The translations under genes were made by a program, and so were the position numbers. Below the pieces are notes generated by a model. The model was not told where the DNA came from and searched no databases. It saw only the letters and a program-made list of their open reading frames with translations. From Oxytricha trifallax (taxonomy: Eukaryota > Ciliophora > Spirotrichea > Sporadotrichida > Oxytrichidae): DNA of 64,000 bases. The stretch is from the NCBI GenBank assembly GCA_000711775.1, contig ARYC01001449.1, positions 29,921 through 93,920 on the forward strand, given 5' to 3'. Position 1 is the stretch's first letter. The number at the start of each line of letters is the position of its first letter. Of this stretch, positions 1-13,900 are shown piece by piece.

Positions 1-139
1 CGAATAATAAAAATAATAAGTTTTTATTTTAGATATGTCACATTTTATATATTTTGATAAAAATAACAGGTTTTGATTGCATTTTTATTAATTTCCATTT
101 TATTTCCCAATTACATTATAATTGAGCTTTAATATATCT

Positions 140-288
140 ACAAAAAATTAAGGGTAAACATATTTTCTAAAAATTTGTACGATTTGTTTGAGCTTTGTGA
201 GGAAAGAGATTTCGCTAAACGCTCTCATATTGCTGTTTTTCTGAAAAATACGGAAATAATTGATGACTCACTTTCAAGCAGAGGATAT
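140..288 (+). CDS. Gene D block a
   Basis: Open plus-strand block reading NLYDLFELCEERDFAKRSH, then IAVFLKNTEIIDDSLSSRGY. It ends in the direct repeat GATAT at 284-288, which recurs at 353-357. Joining the two keeps the frame across a 69-bp AT-rich insert. The left edge is uncertain. Confidence 0.5.
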
Positions 289-3200
289 TTATAATAGATA
301 GAATTATATATAAATATATATTCAATTGATTAAAACTAAAATTAAATTTATTGATATCAAGATAAGTAGGTGGACTATAGAACTCACAAGTAGAAAATTT
401 ATGTGAGAGCTACTCAAAACGAGTATGATAATTTTGTACAGGATGTTACATAGGCGATTCGGAGTGTATAGACTAAAACACTCTCACTCAAATTGAGAAT
501 AAAAACCTACATATATTAGTTTTATAATTTGTTTAGATTAAATTTGTGCATATATATTTGAATAATGTAATAAAATATTTATGTAGAAAGCAGTAAATTT
601 ATGCAATAAATCATTAATTTTTAAGTTTACTGCTAGATTGTTTTTAAATTTACTTATTTAGATTTTTGAGAAATTATTATATTGCTATCCCTCAAAAATT
701 TATTAACGATCAAAATATTTGATTATTTATACTTAAAATCTAAATTAAAATGAAAATAATAAAAATAATATATAAATATATTTTACTGTTGTAAATATTT
801 CAACTTTTTCATCGAAGAAAATATTTAAAGGGACCCACTCTAAAATAAAAAAATTCTAATTTCAGCAAGTATTGAAGAAAATAATGCACATTCTTTGTGA
901 TTAATAGTTATTTGGACTATTTAAACTTAACCTATATTAAAATTGTAAATATAGGTACATATTTTATTAAAAGAATTTAGCATTTCATACATCCTAATGA
1001 TTACATATTATTTTAAATTAGAATATTCTAAAAGTTTAGAAATCTTTATGATTATCATTTTTTTTTCAAATTTGTTTAATCCCATATTATACTTGAAAAA
1101 GGGGAGGTTAAATTAGAGCAGTAAAAATAAAAAAATTTCTAAAAATGATTCTTAATACTATTGAATTCTGTTATAATTAAATGTGGAAAACTGGAATGCT
1201 ATTTTTTTATTTTTAAAACTACTTAAATAAAAAAAAGTAATAATATTTAAATTTATTCCAGACCAATATATTCCAAAGAATCACATTATAAGAAAAGTAT
1301 TTTTAAATATAAATTTTCTTAATATTTATGTGTTTTTTTAATACACTTCATGAATGTTTTAATAAAAGTTTAATAAATATATTTAAACTATTTTATGAAG
1401 ACTTATCTAGGCAACAACTTGTCTTTACAATAAAAATTGCAAAACTAGTTCAATAAATAAACAAAATAAAAAATATGTTAACAAATTGTCAGAAACTTTT
1501 ATTGACTTATTTTGTTTATAAAAATATATTGATTATAAATTTAAGTTCAATGTTTTTGTATCTGAAACTTTTAGAGTTGTAACAAAAATGGATGAAATTA
1601 CCAACAAAGAGAGACAAATATGTGAATATATAACCATCCCTGACTCGATTGCAATGCTTATATACTAAGAGCATCATAGTAAAATAAATATATAATAATA
1701 TTTTTAATTATATAATATCTTATCTAACATTTATTATCAATATAAGATTCAAGTGACTGGCATAATGATAGGAGAAGCTGTGAAATATATCATGTCTATT
1801 CCTTCACATTTATTTAAAATATGTATGAGTTAATGAGAAAAAACTTAAAATAAACATTATATATTGTATTACTAAAGAAAAAATAGTTTATTTTTTTTAA
1901 AGATTTTAGCTTTAAGGAAAGAAAATTAACCTAAATGAGCTAACACCAGAAAAACTAACTTATCTAAAATATCAATGAAATCAAGGTGCATTATTATAAA
2001 AGTATAATTAATTGAGTTCTTACCAATACTAAAAATAATTACAATATATAATTTCCATTCTCAATACCCAGTATTATTTAAAAACTAATTTAATTTTAGA
2101 GCATTTAAAATAATTATAGTTGTTTAATTAGATAAAGGCATCCTCTATATCTATGGAGAGAATTTAAATGGAAAATTTGATGAATTTTACAAAAAAGTCT
2201 TAGATCTCATTAATATTAAATAAATAATTTTAATTTTACATTTCTGAAAAATATATATATAACTTATCATTCCCAAGAATCAAAAGAGGAACTGAGAAAT
2301 CTTACAAGAAAACATTATTAATATATTTAAGTTTATCTGCCAATTATTTCATTTGCTTAATTAATAAAAATCTCTAATTTATAACAATAAATTTGATAAA
2401 ATTTTTTAGTGAATCATTTAAATTAGTGAAATACAACGAATTGTATAAATTAATATATGCTGTTGATATGAATTCATATATAATAAATTTTCTTCGTTAT
2501 AAAATATAATTCATTTTAATAATATGATTGAATGATTCTCTCTCGATGAAAATTAAAAAACAAAAGTTAGAGAAGATTGATAGAGTCGATTTCTATAATC
2601 TTCATAATATTAACTAATACTTCACTTGATCTTCATTTCTTTTACAGTGTCTCTGCATAAAAGAAACTTCGATTTGGATAGATATTATATTATGCAATGA
2701 GCAAAGGCATACTTTGACAATAGAGTTAATAAAATATATTAAAGTATATCTTATAAAATTCAACCATCTTAGGTAGCTTAATTATGCGATGAAATTTTCT
2801 TTAAAAAGTATCAATTATTTCTTATTCTCCCATTGAGGTATTCTCATAAAAAAAATTAATTTTTTTCTCACTAGACTACTCTGATTTAATAATTAAGCTC
2901 TTATTTTAATAATTTGTTTGATACTTATAGTGGATGGTAAGTATAAAATAATTAAATATGAGTATTAAATTTTGTAAAAATAAATGAATGCACTTAATCT
3001 CATTGAAAAATTTCATATATTAACTTAAAATAAATATTTAGTTTCAATGTTAATCAAAGCATTATATTTATTTAATTTTTAATTAGAATATTTGTCAAAA
3101 TATTTAAAGAACTAATAAATATATTTTTACTCGTCTCATGATATAAATCAAAATATTTGTGTTCTAACTATTATGAGTAAATCCTTAATTCATTAAAGGG

Positions 3201-4340
3201 ATTTTATAATTTTAATTAATATAATTGTAAATATTAAACATTAATCACTTTAAAATATATATAGTTAACTTAACATTTATTAATTACAAATAAAAAAGTC
3301 ATTTCTTTTATAGAAATGGAAATTAATAATTTTTGTTTAATAAATCTTAATGGTATCTATATGTTATTTTTGAATTAAAAATGAGAAGCATCAAGAAAAT
3401 GAAAAGTGAATAAATTTGGTTCCCCGAGTAACCTAAAATGGGTAAAGTATGTATTATTGAATGAAAACTAAGAATTTATATAATAATTATACTTCCTATG
3501 ATTCAATGTATGAAAGTGAAGCTTATGTTTGTTAGTTCATATATTCATAAATTTAAAATATTATAAATTATAAGCAGCTAAATAAAATGAAAAGATATTA
3601 TAATTAAATGAATTTGAAGTAAACTGAGAAATAATATTATTTTCCTCACTAAGCTACCCACAATGAGAATGATTAAAAGCAATTATTCATGTTTATAAAG
3701 TTCAAATTTGAATACTTCATTAATTTTACAAATTATTTAAATTTGGCAAGACTTTTTCTAATTTTTTTTATCTTTATTTTTTATGTTTAACTATACAGAA
3801 CAAAAATTTAATTACCTGTATTTACTGAATCTAAATCAATGGAGGAGAGTTTGATAGAATATTTGAAATATTCATAAAATTTTATATTAAAATATTTGGT
3901 AAAGTTCAAGCCATTATAGTTTTAGTTACCTAAATTTACTCATCAAAAATACATCCTACCATCTTATTTAAGAATATCTTTTAATTAATTATGTTTATAT
4001 TATAATAGAACAGGAGGCCATAAACCCAACACATAATTATTTTATACAATTCGTTAAATTCTACAATTTTAACTGAATATATTACAATAATGATTATCAA
4101 ATTCAATAATAAACTTACCTCTTTATCATTACAATCGCAAAAGCTTAAATTGACTTACATTTTGCTAACATTTTCAATTTTTTTAAAACTTTTTCAATCA
4201 TTTACTATCGATCATAAATTTTTGAAAAAATATAAATTATCAAGGATAAATACATAACTTCATGAATTCTAATTTAGCACAAACAAGAGAATGATATAGA
4301 CTCAGAATAAAAGGACTACATTACATAAACTAAAGTAAGT
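140..4340 (+). CDS. Gene D: interrupted germline gene, product unknown (overall extent)
   Basis: This is a run of short plus-strand coding-like blocks in the ciliate code, separated by very AT-rich DNA. The clearest are 140-288, 353-505, about 800-905, 1550-1685, 1745-1830, 1910-1975, 2125-2220, 2262-2315 and 2645-2815. Weaker blocks lie at about 3390-3470, 3900-3990 and 4258-4335. The blocks are richer in G+C and charged residues than their spacers. The first two join in frame through a GATAT direct repeat. The product is not recognised. Blocks at 1550-1830 read like part of a KH-type fold (VTG followed by an amphipathic helix), but this is weak. Neither a start nor a TGA stop was assigned. 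The locus converges on gene A, which ends at 4899. It could be more than one gene, and some later blocks could be chance open frames. Confidence 0.45.
353..505 (+). CDS. Gene D block b
   Basis: This block starts at the second GATAT copy and reads YQDKQVDYRTHKQKIYVRAT, then QNEYDNFVQDVTQAIRS, using TAG and TAA as Gln. The other two frames carry TGA. The next block is probably reached through a short TCA or CTC repeat near 480 and 805, which is unproven. The right edge is approximate. Confidence 0.5.
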
Positions 4341-4898
4341 ACAGTTTATTAATTTTAAAAATGCGATTTTTTTATTTTTCTATCATTTTAGCTTAAAAAT
4401 CAAATATTTCAATCGTTTTTAGATTAAAAAAGCACAATCTGCGCTTTAATAATTACAATTCATTGTTTGAAATTAGGAATATTCGTAAAATACTTAAGAA
4501 ATTTTATAATTAAAGTATTCGTTTAATCTCAGAGTTGACAACAAACATTTTTTATCATAAAAATGTATTTTATATATAAAACTAACATTAAAAACTAAGT
4601 TTTATTTAATAATGCCATATATTACAAAAGTCTTTAAGTATTTCATTTTTCAGTCTATAATAAAACATAATATTAAATTTTATTTTAAAGTCAGTTTTGA
4701 ATTTAAAAAATATTAATTACCACTATTTTTTTTAATTTTTGATAAATAGTATATTGACACTTAATTGAGATAAAAAATATATGATGAAATATCTATATTT
4801 TTTCAAATAAAATATTAAATCATATCAAGAAATAATTTTAACATTTAGAAATATAAATATAACTTTATTCATTGAATTATTTTTCCTGCTTTTTTCTT

Positions 4899-4958
4899 TC
4901 ATTCTGAATCTTCATTAATTATCTCACCATTTTCCCAAGTGTCATATGATATGTTTCC
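4899..4958 (-). CDS. Gene A MDS9 (C-terminal end, TGA stop)
   Basis: The last block reads GNISYDTWENGEIINEDSE and then TGA. It joins MDS8 at GGAAA (4954-4958 and 5108-5112) in frame across a 150-bp IES. The tryptophan-containing W-E-N motif is shared with the last blocks of genes B and C. Confidence 0.8.
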   Translation of the reverse strand, partial: GNISYDTWENGEIINEDSE

Positions 4959-7900
4959 TCTAAAAGGGTAGAAGTAATTTAATATCTATTTAAAATTGGA
5001 AAATTGTTTGTACTTTATTATTAATAATTTATCATTTAAGTTATTTAGTAATTGATATCTTTACAAATTAAAAGGGGCTAAATAATTAAATATTAATTAC
5101 ACCCATATTTCCATCTTTATCAGTAGATTTACCATATCCATGTTATTTGTCGTTTTTCCACTGACCTTCATACTTTCTCCCATCTGCCCAGGTGTACATT
5201 CCATAATTTTCAAATTCATCTTCAATAACAAAAATTTAATGCGAATTCAGATTTAATATTGTTAACAGTTATTTAAATTAAATGGTATTAATAAATAATA
5301 TAATTATCTTTAACTTGTAGATTTCAATGAAAAAACTTATTTTTTTTAAATAATTGACAGAAAATAAATTTTACGACAAAAATCTTAATTTGCTTTAACT
5401 TTAGATTGATAATTAAGTCTGAAGATGGTTAAATAATAATAAATAAATCGGATGATTTTATATTTATGATTAAAGAAAATATAAAATAAAAAAATATAAA
5501 ATATATTCAAATCATCCAAAATAATTCAATAAAATTTACTGCGAATATATCATAATAATTTAAATAGTACTTAGTAAACTAAATTTATTCAGTAAAAGGC
5601 ATTGAATAATTAGTTTCATATAAAAATCATGAAACCTACTTTTATAATTTTATTACTGAGATTAATTCTATTATGACGAAATTTATGTTTAAAAACAATT
5701 CATAAAAAATAACGTAAAGATTTTAAATAATTCTTTTTAAATAAACTCCCCTTCATATATATCACCATTCACCTGAGTAAAAACTTAGGCGGAATTTATT
5801 TAAATTTAAGAATTATAATAATTCATAGAAATTAATAAACTTCAATAAAATTAGTAGTTTACAATGATTATTTATTAATAAATATAATCTTAAAAAATAA
5901 ATTCAAATTAAGTGGATTATTTATTTTCCCCTTGTTTGGTTCATTAAATAAGCATTTGACTTGCTGTATAATCAGTAATAAGAATTTTAATGGCCAATAT
6001 TATTTGAAATTAATATATTATTCGATATTTTTTAAATAAATCGAAGAAGTATGCATTCAATAAGAACAAAAAAAGAATAAATTTATAAGGACAAATATTG
6101 CATATAAAAGTAAAAAACTTAAAAACATAAACTTATTAAACATAAAAATAAAAATAATTGAACAATTTTATGAATTTATTGTTAAACCTTATGCATTATA
6201 ATATAAATGAAAAAAATACTAAAGAAAAAATAATATAAAAATGAAAAAAAACGAAGAAAAATACAATAACAAAAATATTACGCTAGATGATTAGGATTTA
6301 AATATATATAATTATTAATTTATCTGTGATTATGTATAAACAAATAATATATATATAAAAGATTAACTTCATCCAGCATTTGAATTAAGAGGGGAATCAC
6401 AAACAAAACTATCATATAAGTTAAGCAGTTTTCATTTTTATTGATAAAGAATAAATATTATATTATATTTTTATATTTGTTTTTTTTGTAACTATAAAGA
6501 ATAAATTTTCTATAAATTCGACTTAACTCCTTTTCCGTGTATCATACCATTTAACCAGTCACCTTTATATATTCTTCCATCATTCCATTGGTACACACCA
6601 TATCCATTTTATTTTTATATTTATTTATAAAAATTAAATTCAAATTTAACCTTTTAATTAATTACAAAATATGCATTTATTTATTTATTTATATAGTCAG
6701 AATAAAACTCTCAAGAAAATATTTCACCATTTTAAAGCTATAATTTAAAAATTTAGGAATATATTCGAAATTGGGAAAATATAATTAATTAAATTTATAA
6801 TAAATCAAAATAGTGGCAGTTAAAGTTGGCCAATTTGAACAATCTTGGGCTTATTCGATAGAGAATATAAAATTAGCTAGACTTTATTATTGGCGGTACT
6901 ATTTTATCGTATCCCTAGGGCGAGATAACTTCAGTTTAATTAAAAACCTATAAATTAATTAAATTATATCCTCAAATTAAAATGAAGTTATCTCGCCCTA
7001 GGGATACGATAAAATAGTACCACCAATAATAAAGTCTAGCTTATTTTATATTCTCTATCGAATAAGCCCAAGATTGTTCAAATTGGCCAACTTTAACTGC
7101 CACTATTTTGATTTATTATAAATTTAATTAATTATATTTTCCCAATTTCGAATGTATTCCTACAATAACATATATTTACTCATTCATAAATGACTTAAGT
7201 TAAGTATTTTTAAATTAAATTCAGTTTTTCAATATCGTTGTCTTCTTTAGTTAGTAGTTTGATTAAAATTTAATTAATGGTATTTGTTTTAAGTTCTTAT
7301 TTTATATGTACTGATACGGGAAATTCTTTTCATTCCCTCCTTAGATTATCTAAAACTACTATCTTGGATAGAGAGCCAATCACTTTATCAGTGAAGCCCT
7401 TAAATTATCGCATAGAAATATATTTTTCACATCTGGCCTGATTTTTTTGTTATCCATTAGTCAATCCTGTTTAAAGAAGGTTATCCATTTTGCATTAATA
7501 TATCGACTACTAACCTCATAAACAAACTCTTGTAGTTTTAACTCTTATTATTTTGGGTCCAGCTCCTTCTTACTTTAATAGTTTAATTAGACCATAGTTT
7601 CATCTATCTAGAACCTTTTCATCTTATAATTTTTATTCTATAGAGATATAACCTTTGTCTTCTTTAATGTATTTAATCATATGTCTCTTACAGTTAAAGA
7701 ATTACTAAGAAACCTCGATGCATACCACACATTCCAAGTTTTTGCAATATGTATTATTATACTCTTTAGAAGTTTTTAAATAATTTGCGTAAAGGATTTT
7801 TTCGAATAATTTGCTCTAGTCTATTAAATTGCATAAGGTGTTTTTGCAATAAGGACAAATGAATTATTTTTCTTCTAAATATTCTAATATTGAATATTTG

Positions 7901-10900
7901 ATTGACTCGTTGTTTTGTATCTCATTTTTGTCTGTTGAGAAGCTCCTTCATTTTTACTAGTTTATATTGATAATATTGGATATAATATGTGCAATTTTAG
8001 GCTTTATGAGTAGATTATTTTTCAAAAATTTAAATATTCAGTAGTTCTTAAATTGTATTAAACTTCGCGGAGAACAAAAAAATCAGAGTTTATACTTATT
8101 TGTAGGTTAGAAGTAATTTTAAACTATAAATGGTTAGTTTTACTGCGAAAAGATGATTTAATGTATTTACCTTGTTTACTAACCTGACCCTCAAAATGAG
8201 TAATAGGTTAGTATTCAATAGTCCATACCTTATATTACAATAAGTTCTCCTTTTCCTTAAATAAAGAGTAATAAGCAACAGCATATAAACCTTTTACTCT
8301 TAAGTTTAGCTATTCTTCAATAAGTTTTCTGTATGATGCTATTTCCAATTGCTACCAAAAGACTGCCTAAAAATTTAATATAAGTGAGATCATAAAATAT
8401 TGTGCATGTCTGAGATGTCGCACCAGAAGTCGAGAGCTTTTTGTAGGCCTTGAGTATAACATATTATCTAGCAGCATGATGATATACTCACCGATCAATC
8501 TGATGCTTACTTTCACTGATATGAATGAGATTTTTTAAAGTACTTATATATATATATATATATTAATTAATAAACTATCAAATTAATATTAATCTCATTT
8601 ATTCGCCACATTAAGATAGCAGTTTAGCTTCGCTAAAAGAATTAATAACATTTTTTGCACTCATTTGGATTTAATTACTAATTACGAAATATTATCCTTT
8701 ATTTTTTATTTATTTACAACTAACTTCCTCTAAATTTGCACCTTTATGGGGTGAAATAAGTATTATATATAAAAAACAATAAAAAAACATAGATTCCCTA
8801 TTAGAGAACAATTTAGTGTAAAGTCCCTGGACTTTACTTTCTTTGAGTAAATTACTAATACTATATTGTACTATTCTTGAAGATTATTGTATGTTGATGA
8901 TTGATTAATTTTATCAATTTAAGTTAACCTTATTATGGACGTAGTTATTCATAAATTGGTTTGTTCTAGATAAAGTTTGATCTAATTTTTTTCTGAAAAT
9001 TCTAAATGTTAAAATTTACAGAACTGTAACTATTGTGTCAACCATAATAATATAGAGATCTACTTTAAAATGACAGTTATAAAATTAATGAGATATAGCT
9101 CAACTTTACCTATTTCCCATTCAAAATTTAAACTAATTTCTAACGAAATTCTATCGATTTCAAGCAGCTTGAGAAGTTATGTTTTTATTCAGATGTTTTC
9201 AACTGTATTAAAATTCATATTCTTTCTGGTGTAAATCTGAAAAATGACTGAAATATTTGAAGAATGATATAGCTAGAAATTAATTACCTCAAAAATAAAT
9301 ATTTCGGAGCTTCGATTTGATCATGTAAAATTACTTCTTGCTTAAGTCATCAGGCTAAATTCTTTAAGTCAGGTTTTTAGGTTGGATTATTAACATTAAA
9401 TTCTCGAGAAGACCTCCAATGATCTGCTGACTTTATGATTGCATTCAATTAAAATAGTAAATTGTTCTAGTAAATTTCATTAATTTTATGAATATCGAAC
9501 TTGATGTGCCTTAGTATTTTAATCCATTCCTTTCAATTTTATTGATAGCTCCCTCAAAGTAAGTTAAAATTTGTACTTTAAAATTTCCTTTTATAATGAG
9601 GCATTTACAACATTTTATTAATTTATATATTTCATACATACGCGCAGCACAGTAAATTGGGGTTTATAAATTTATACAAAATTAAAATGTTTATTTATGA
9701 TTCTAATTCTTAATAAAGAATTCAGACTCTTTCTCAAGATTGTAATCAAAATGCTGAAATAATTAAAAATTCTTATGAAATTTATAATTAATTTTTTTTT
9801 TATATTATAAAACTAAGATTAATCCTTCAATTAATAGTAGTTAAAGCATTAATTTGTTTATTTTAATATTCATTTATATTCTAAATTGTTTTATGGGATT
9901 TATCTAACTTAATAATATTTCAATATTAACTTTATATTAATTCAACATGTAAAAAATTTATCTTTCTATGAATCAGTAATTATGTTACCAATTAAATTTA
10001 AAATTTTTAATTCAATTAACTAAATTATTAAACTAATTATGCTTAAGATATTTATTAATGATTAATTATATTTAAAATAAATTTTATTTAAAATTTATTA
10101 AAATACTTTTTATCCATGATATTTCCCATCAACCAAACAACCCTAATAATTTTCTCCTGAAGTCAAGTAATATGTGCCATAACCATGAATTTTATCATTA
10201 ACGAATTATCCTTCATATACATCTCCTTTAGAATAACCACAAATAAAATTTAAATTGATTTCTACTGATTATAAATTAATTGAAAATAGTCTCCATAATT
10301 AAATTTGTGAGAAAATGTTAACAAATTGACGTTAATTAATGTATTAATCTTTATTTCGTGTTTAATTTATCTTTGCTCACCTTAATTTCTCTAGATTAAG
10401 ATTCGTACTTAGAATAATATTAATTTAATTTTGTACAGTTCAAACTATATATTTGGATACTGTCTGAACTTTTAATTTTACAATAAATATTATAAAGCAA
10501 AAATCTTAAGAATTCTTTACATAGTAAATTAGTTGAGCAATAAAATTTTTCAGCAAAAAAGTGAAGTTTTTGCTTTTATTAATATAGGCTCTTAAAATAA
10601 CATTCGGAGAATCATTTTTTTAGTTCTCTTTTTGGAATTTGAATAAATTTATTATAAGAGTGCATTTTATATAGAATTTATAGACGTCTAATTAAATTTC
10701 AATTATGCGGAAATATTAAAACAAAAGAGCTATATGATTTAAAAATTAAAAAAAAAAAACTATAAAATTGAATATACTTTATTTCAAATGTTACTAATTC
10801 TTCTGTTATTTAGCCTTAAATTAATGTAAATTTCACTAATTATTTTGATCAAAAATAATAATTTGACTATTATAATTTTTAGTTTTTTAATAGATCTCTA

Positions 10901-13900
10901 TTTAATAATAAAATTATAAATATTCCCCTTCCATTTCTCTTTTTATCTTTCCATTATCCGCTATAAATGGAGCCATCACTCCAAATATGAATACCGCTAC
11001 CTTCGATTTAATTAGTTTAAATGTTCCACTCTCCCAAGTATGCATTACCATTACTAAAAGTGTGCGCATTCCTTATTTCTCTGTTATGGGAATAATCTGT
11101 TTATGGTAGTTACTTGACTCTATCAAATTTTTTCATTTTAAATTTCAACAATAATATATTGATTTATACTTATAATCATCAAATTAAAATATTTTTTATA
11201 TATGTGCTATATAATAGTATTAAAGTTGCCTTTACTTATAAATTAATTTGATGTTATATGACATAAATAAAAATAAATAATTTGTTATATTAAATTATAC
11301 TATTATATAATATTCTTACTCATTTTATCTAGAACCTTCTTGTTTTTGATCCTTGCGAAGAATTTGATAAATATATATAAAAGCTATAAGTTGATGTAAT
11401 CTTTCTTCTTGATGATTGAATCATTCTTAATATTATGCAAATTGTATAAAGTACAATTCAAAAAATTTAGTTATAAAATTAGAATAATTGCTGTTTGTGA
11501 TTTTGATATTATGTAACAAATAATACAGATTAAATAATACATATTATGATAAATATGATAAATTATTAGATTAAACGCCATTTTATAAATTCAATATTTC
11601 TTATTTAATTTAAAATTTTTTTTTATTTTTTATAAAAAATGTACTCATATTTTTAATTGTAAATTATTAAGTATTCTCTTAACTAAAAAAGAATCTATAT
11701 AGCATTTTAAAATTATAATCATAATTATATAATTATTGAGACACTTCATCATAAGAAAATAATTTTGGAAATTTGAGATTAGATTATTAATTTAATAATT
11801 AGTACAAATAGAAATGCTAATTTTAGAATAGTCATTGCATAAATACACTGTTGATATTTATTTCTTTATCATTTATATTTTATTTATAAATTATATATTA
11901 TTATTGCTATCATTTTGAATTTATCAATACCATATTTAATGATATTTGTTAAATACTTGATATTTACTTATATTTTAATATTTTTTATAATTAACTAAAT
12001 TTAAAAAAAAATAGATACCATTATTAGTAACACGAGATTCTGAAGAAATTCTAGAATTTTCTTGAATAGATACAGACTTTAATATGTTTTAGAACTCATT
12101 GAAATCAACTTCTTGAGCTTGATTTTCATAAATAGACAGTTTGTTAAGATCTGCATTAAGTCTTTCAATCTCTTCTCTAATCCGCTCTGATTTGCTTTTC
12201 ACTTCACTTTCAACTTGATTTTGACTTAATATCTATTAAATAAGAAAAAATTAATTTTATATCTCTACAAAGTCATTATGTTATTTATGCTTTTCTTCCA
12301 CGCAATATTATTAAATTAGATAATTTTTATAATGCTATTATTTTGACAAATAATTTTCAAAATAAAAGAATTTTATTTAATTTTTAAAAAAATCTGTTAT
12401 TAAAATAAATAGATTCAGTCATAAATTATTATTAATAATATTTTTTAGAATTATTATTTAAAAAATAAATTTTGCAATATATGCATGCGTATGTTAATAA
12501 TTTTATATTAAGACTTATATTGATTTTAAGTAAGTAATATTTATAAAAAAATATAATTTAATTTCAATTAAATTTTAATAAATTAAAATATGTATCACAT
12601 CGATGACAAAATTGGTTAGCATTAAAAATTGAAATATTTAATTAAATTAATTTAAATATAATAGTTAGTTAGTTACGTATATAGAAAACAATAATTTAGG
12701 AAAAACTATTTGTTAATTTGAAACTAATATCAGATAATTCATTTCTTGATTGTATGATTATTACTTCCCTACTCCACTAAATAGGCTATAAAATTTGACA
12801 AGACTATTGTCACCCAATCATTCTAAATATTTTGATATATTTATATATAGTAATTAATATTTAGAGGTGTTCAAATGTAGATGTTATTTTTAAAATAAAT
12901 TAGATACTTAACTCTTACTTCCTAGTTTTTAATGGAAAAAAATATCAGAGATCCTTGGTTATACAACAGCCGTGAAATTAAAATAGGTGTTCGATCATTT
13001 GTATTAATCGTCCTAAAATAAAATTCATATAATTATAAATTAACGTTAATTTAGAGATAACATGAAATTTAAAGAAATAATAAATTTTAGGAATTATATT
13101 TTAGTTTTTTATTCTATCCTTGATGAAGATAATAGAAATTTATAATTATAGTAAATTATCACTTTTTAGAAGTTTGCAAGTCACATATAGTTTATGTTCT
13201 TGATCAATAAAGTTTCTCAAGTTTTCTTTGAATGCTTAGGTTAATTCAATAGATTTGCCACAGCTTATGCAAAAATACTGATTATCTTAAATTAATAATA
13301 AATCTTGAGGAGACACAAGAGACATGCATTTTAAGCAATAAATAAAACTAGAATATTAAAATTAATCATTGATATTTTTTTAGGTGTAAATCATGAAAAC
13401 AACAATAATTGAAAATAATATTTTGAGAAATCATAACTTTTATTCTTGATACTTAAGTAAAGCTACCTTATTTTAAAAATTAATATATATTATTAAACAT
13501 AATTTTTTCAATCATGCATTTTTTACATTTAACCTACCTATCTATATTTACTTTATTTTAAAGTTCTATTTTGATATTTTTAGTTAGCTAGTAAATCATT
13601 TAGGTAAGTTACTATTTGATATTATATTGCAACAAAATTAAATATTTATTCTTATTGTATATATATTATTTAAGTTATAATAAGAATAAAATTTGTAATA
13701 GTATAAAATAAGATAGTGATTTATATAAGCAATGAATAAAAAATAATTTTTTGCATCTTCAGACAAGTATCAAAATTAAAGATTTAATTAAAATATTTAA
13801 TTTCACTTTATAATCCAAAACTAACAACTACCTATGCCAAATTAAGATAAAGCAATTTATCTTAAAATATCTTGTTAGATTCAGATTCTAAGAAGTTAAT

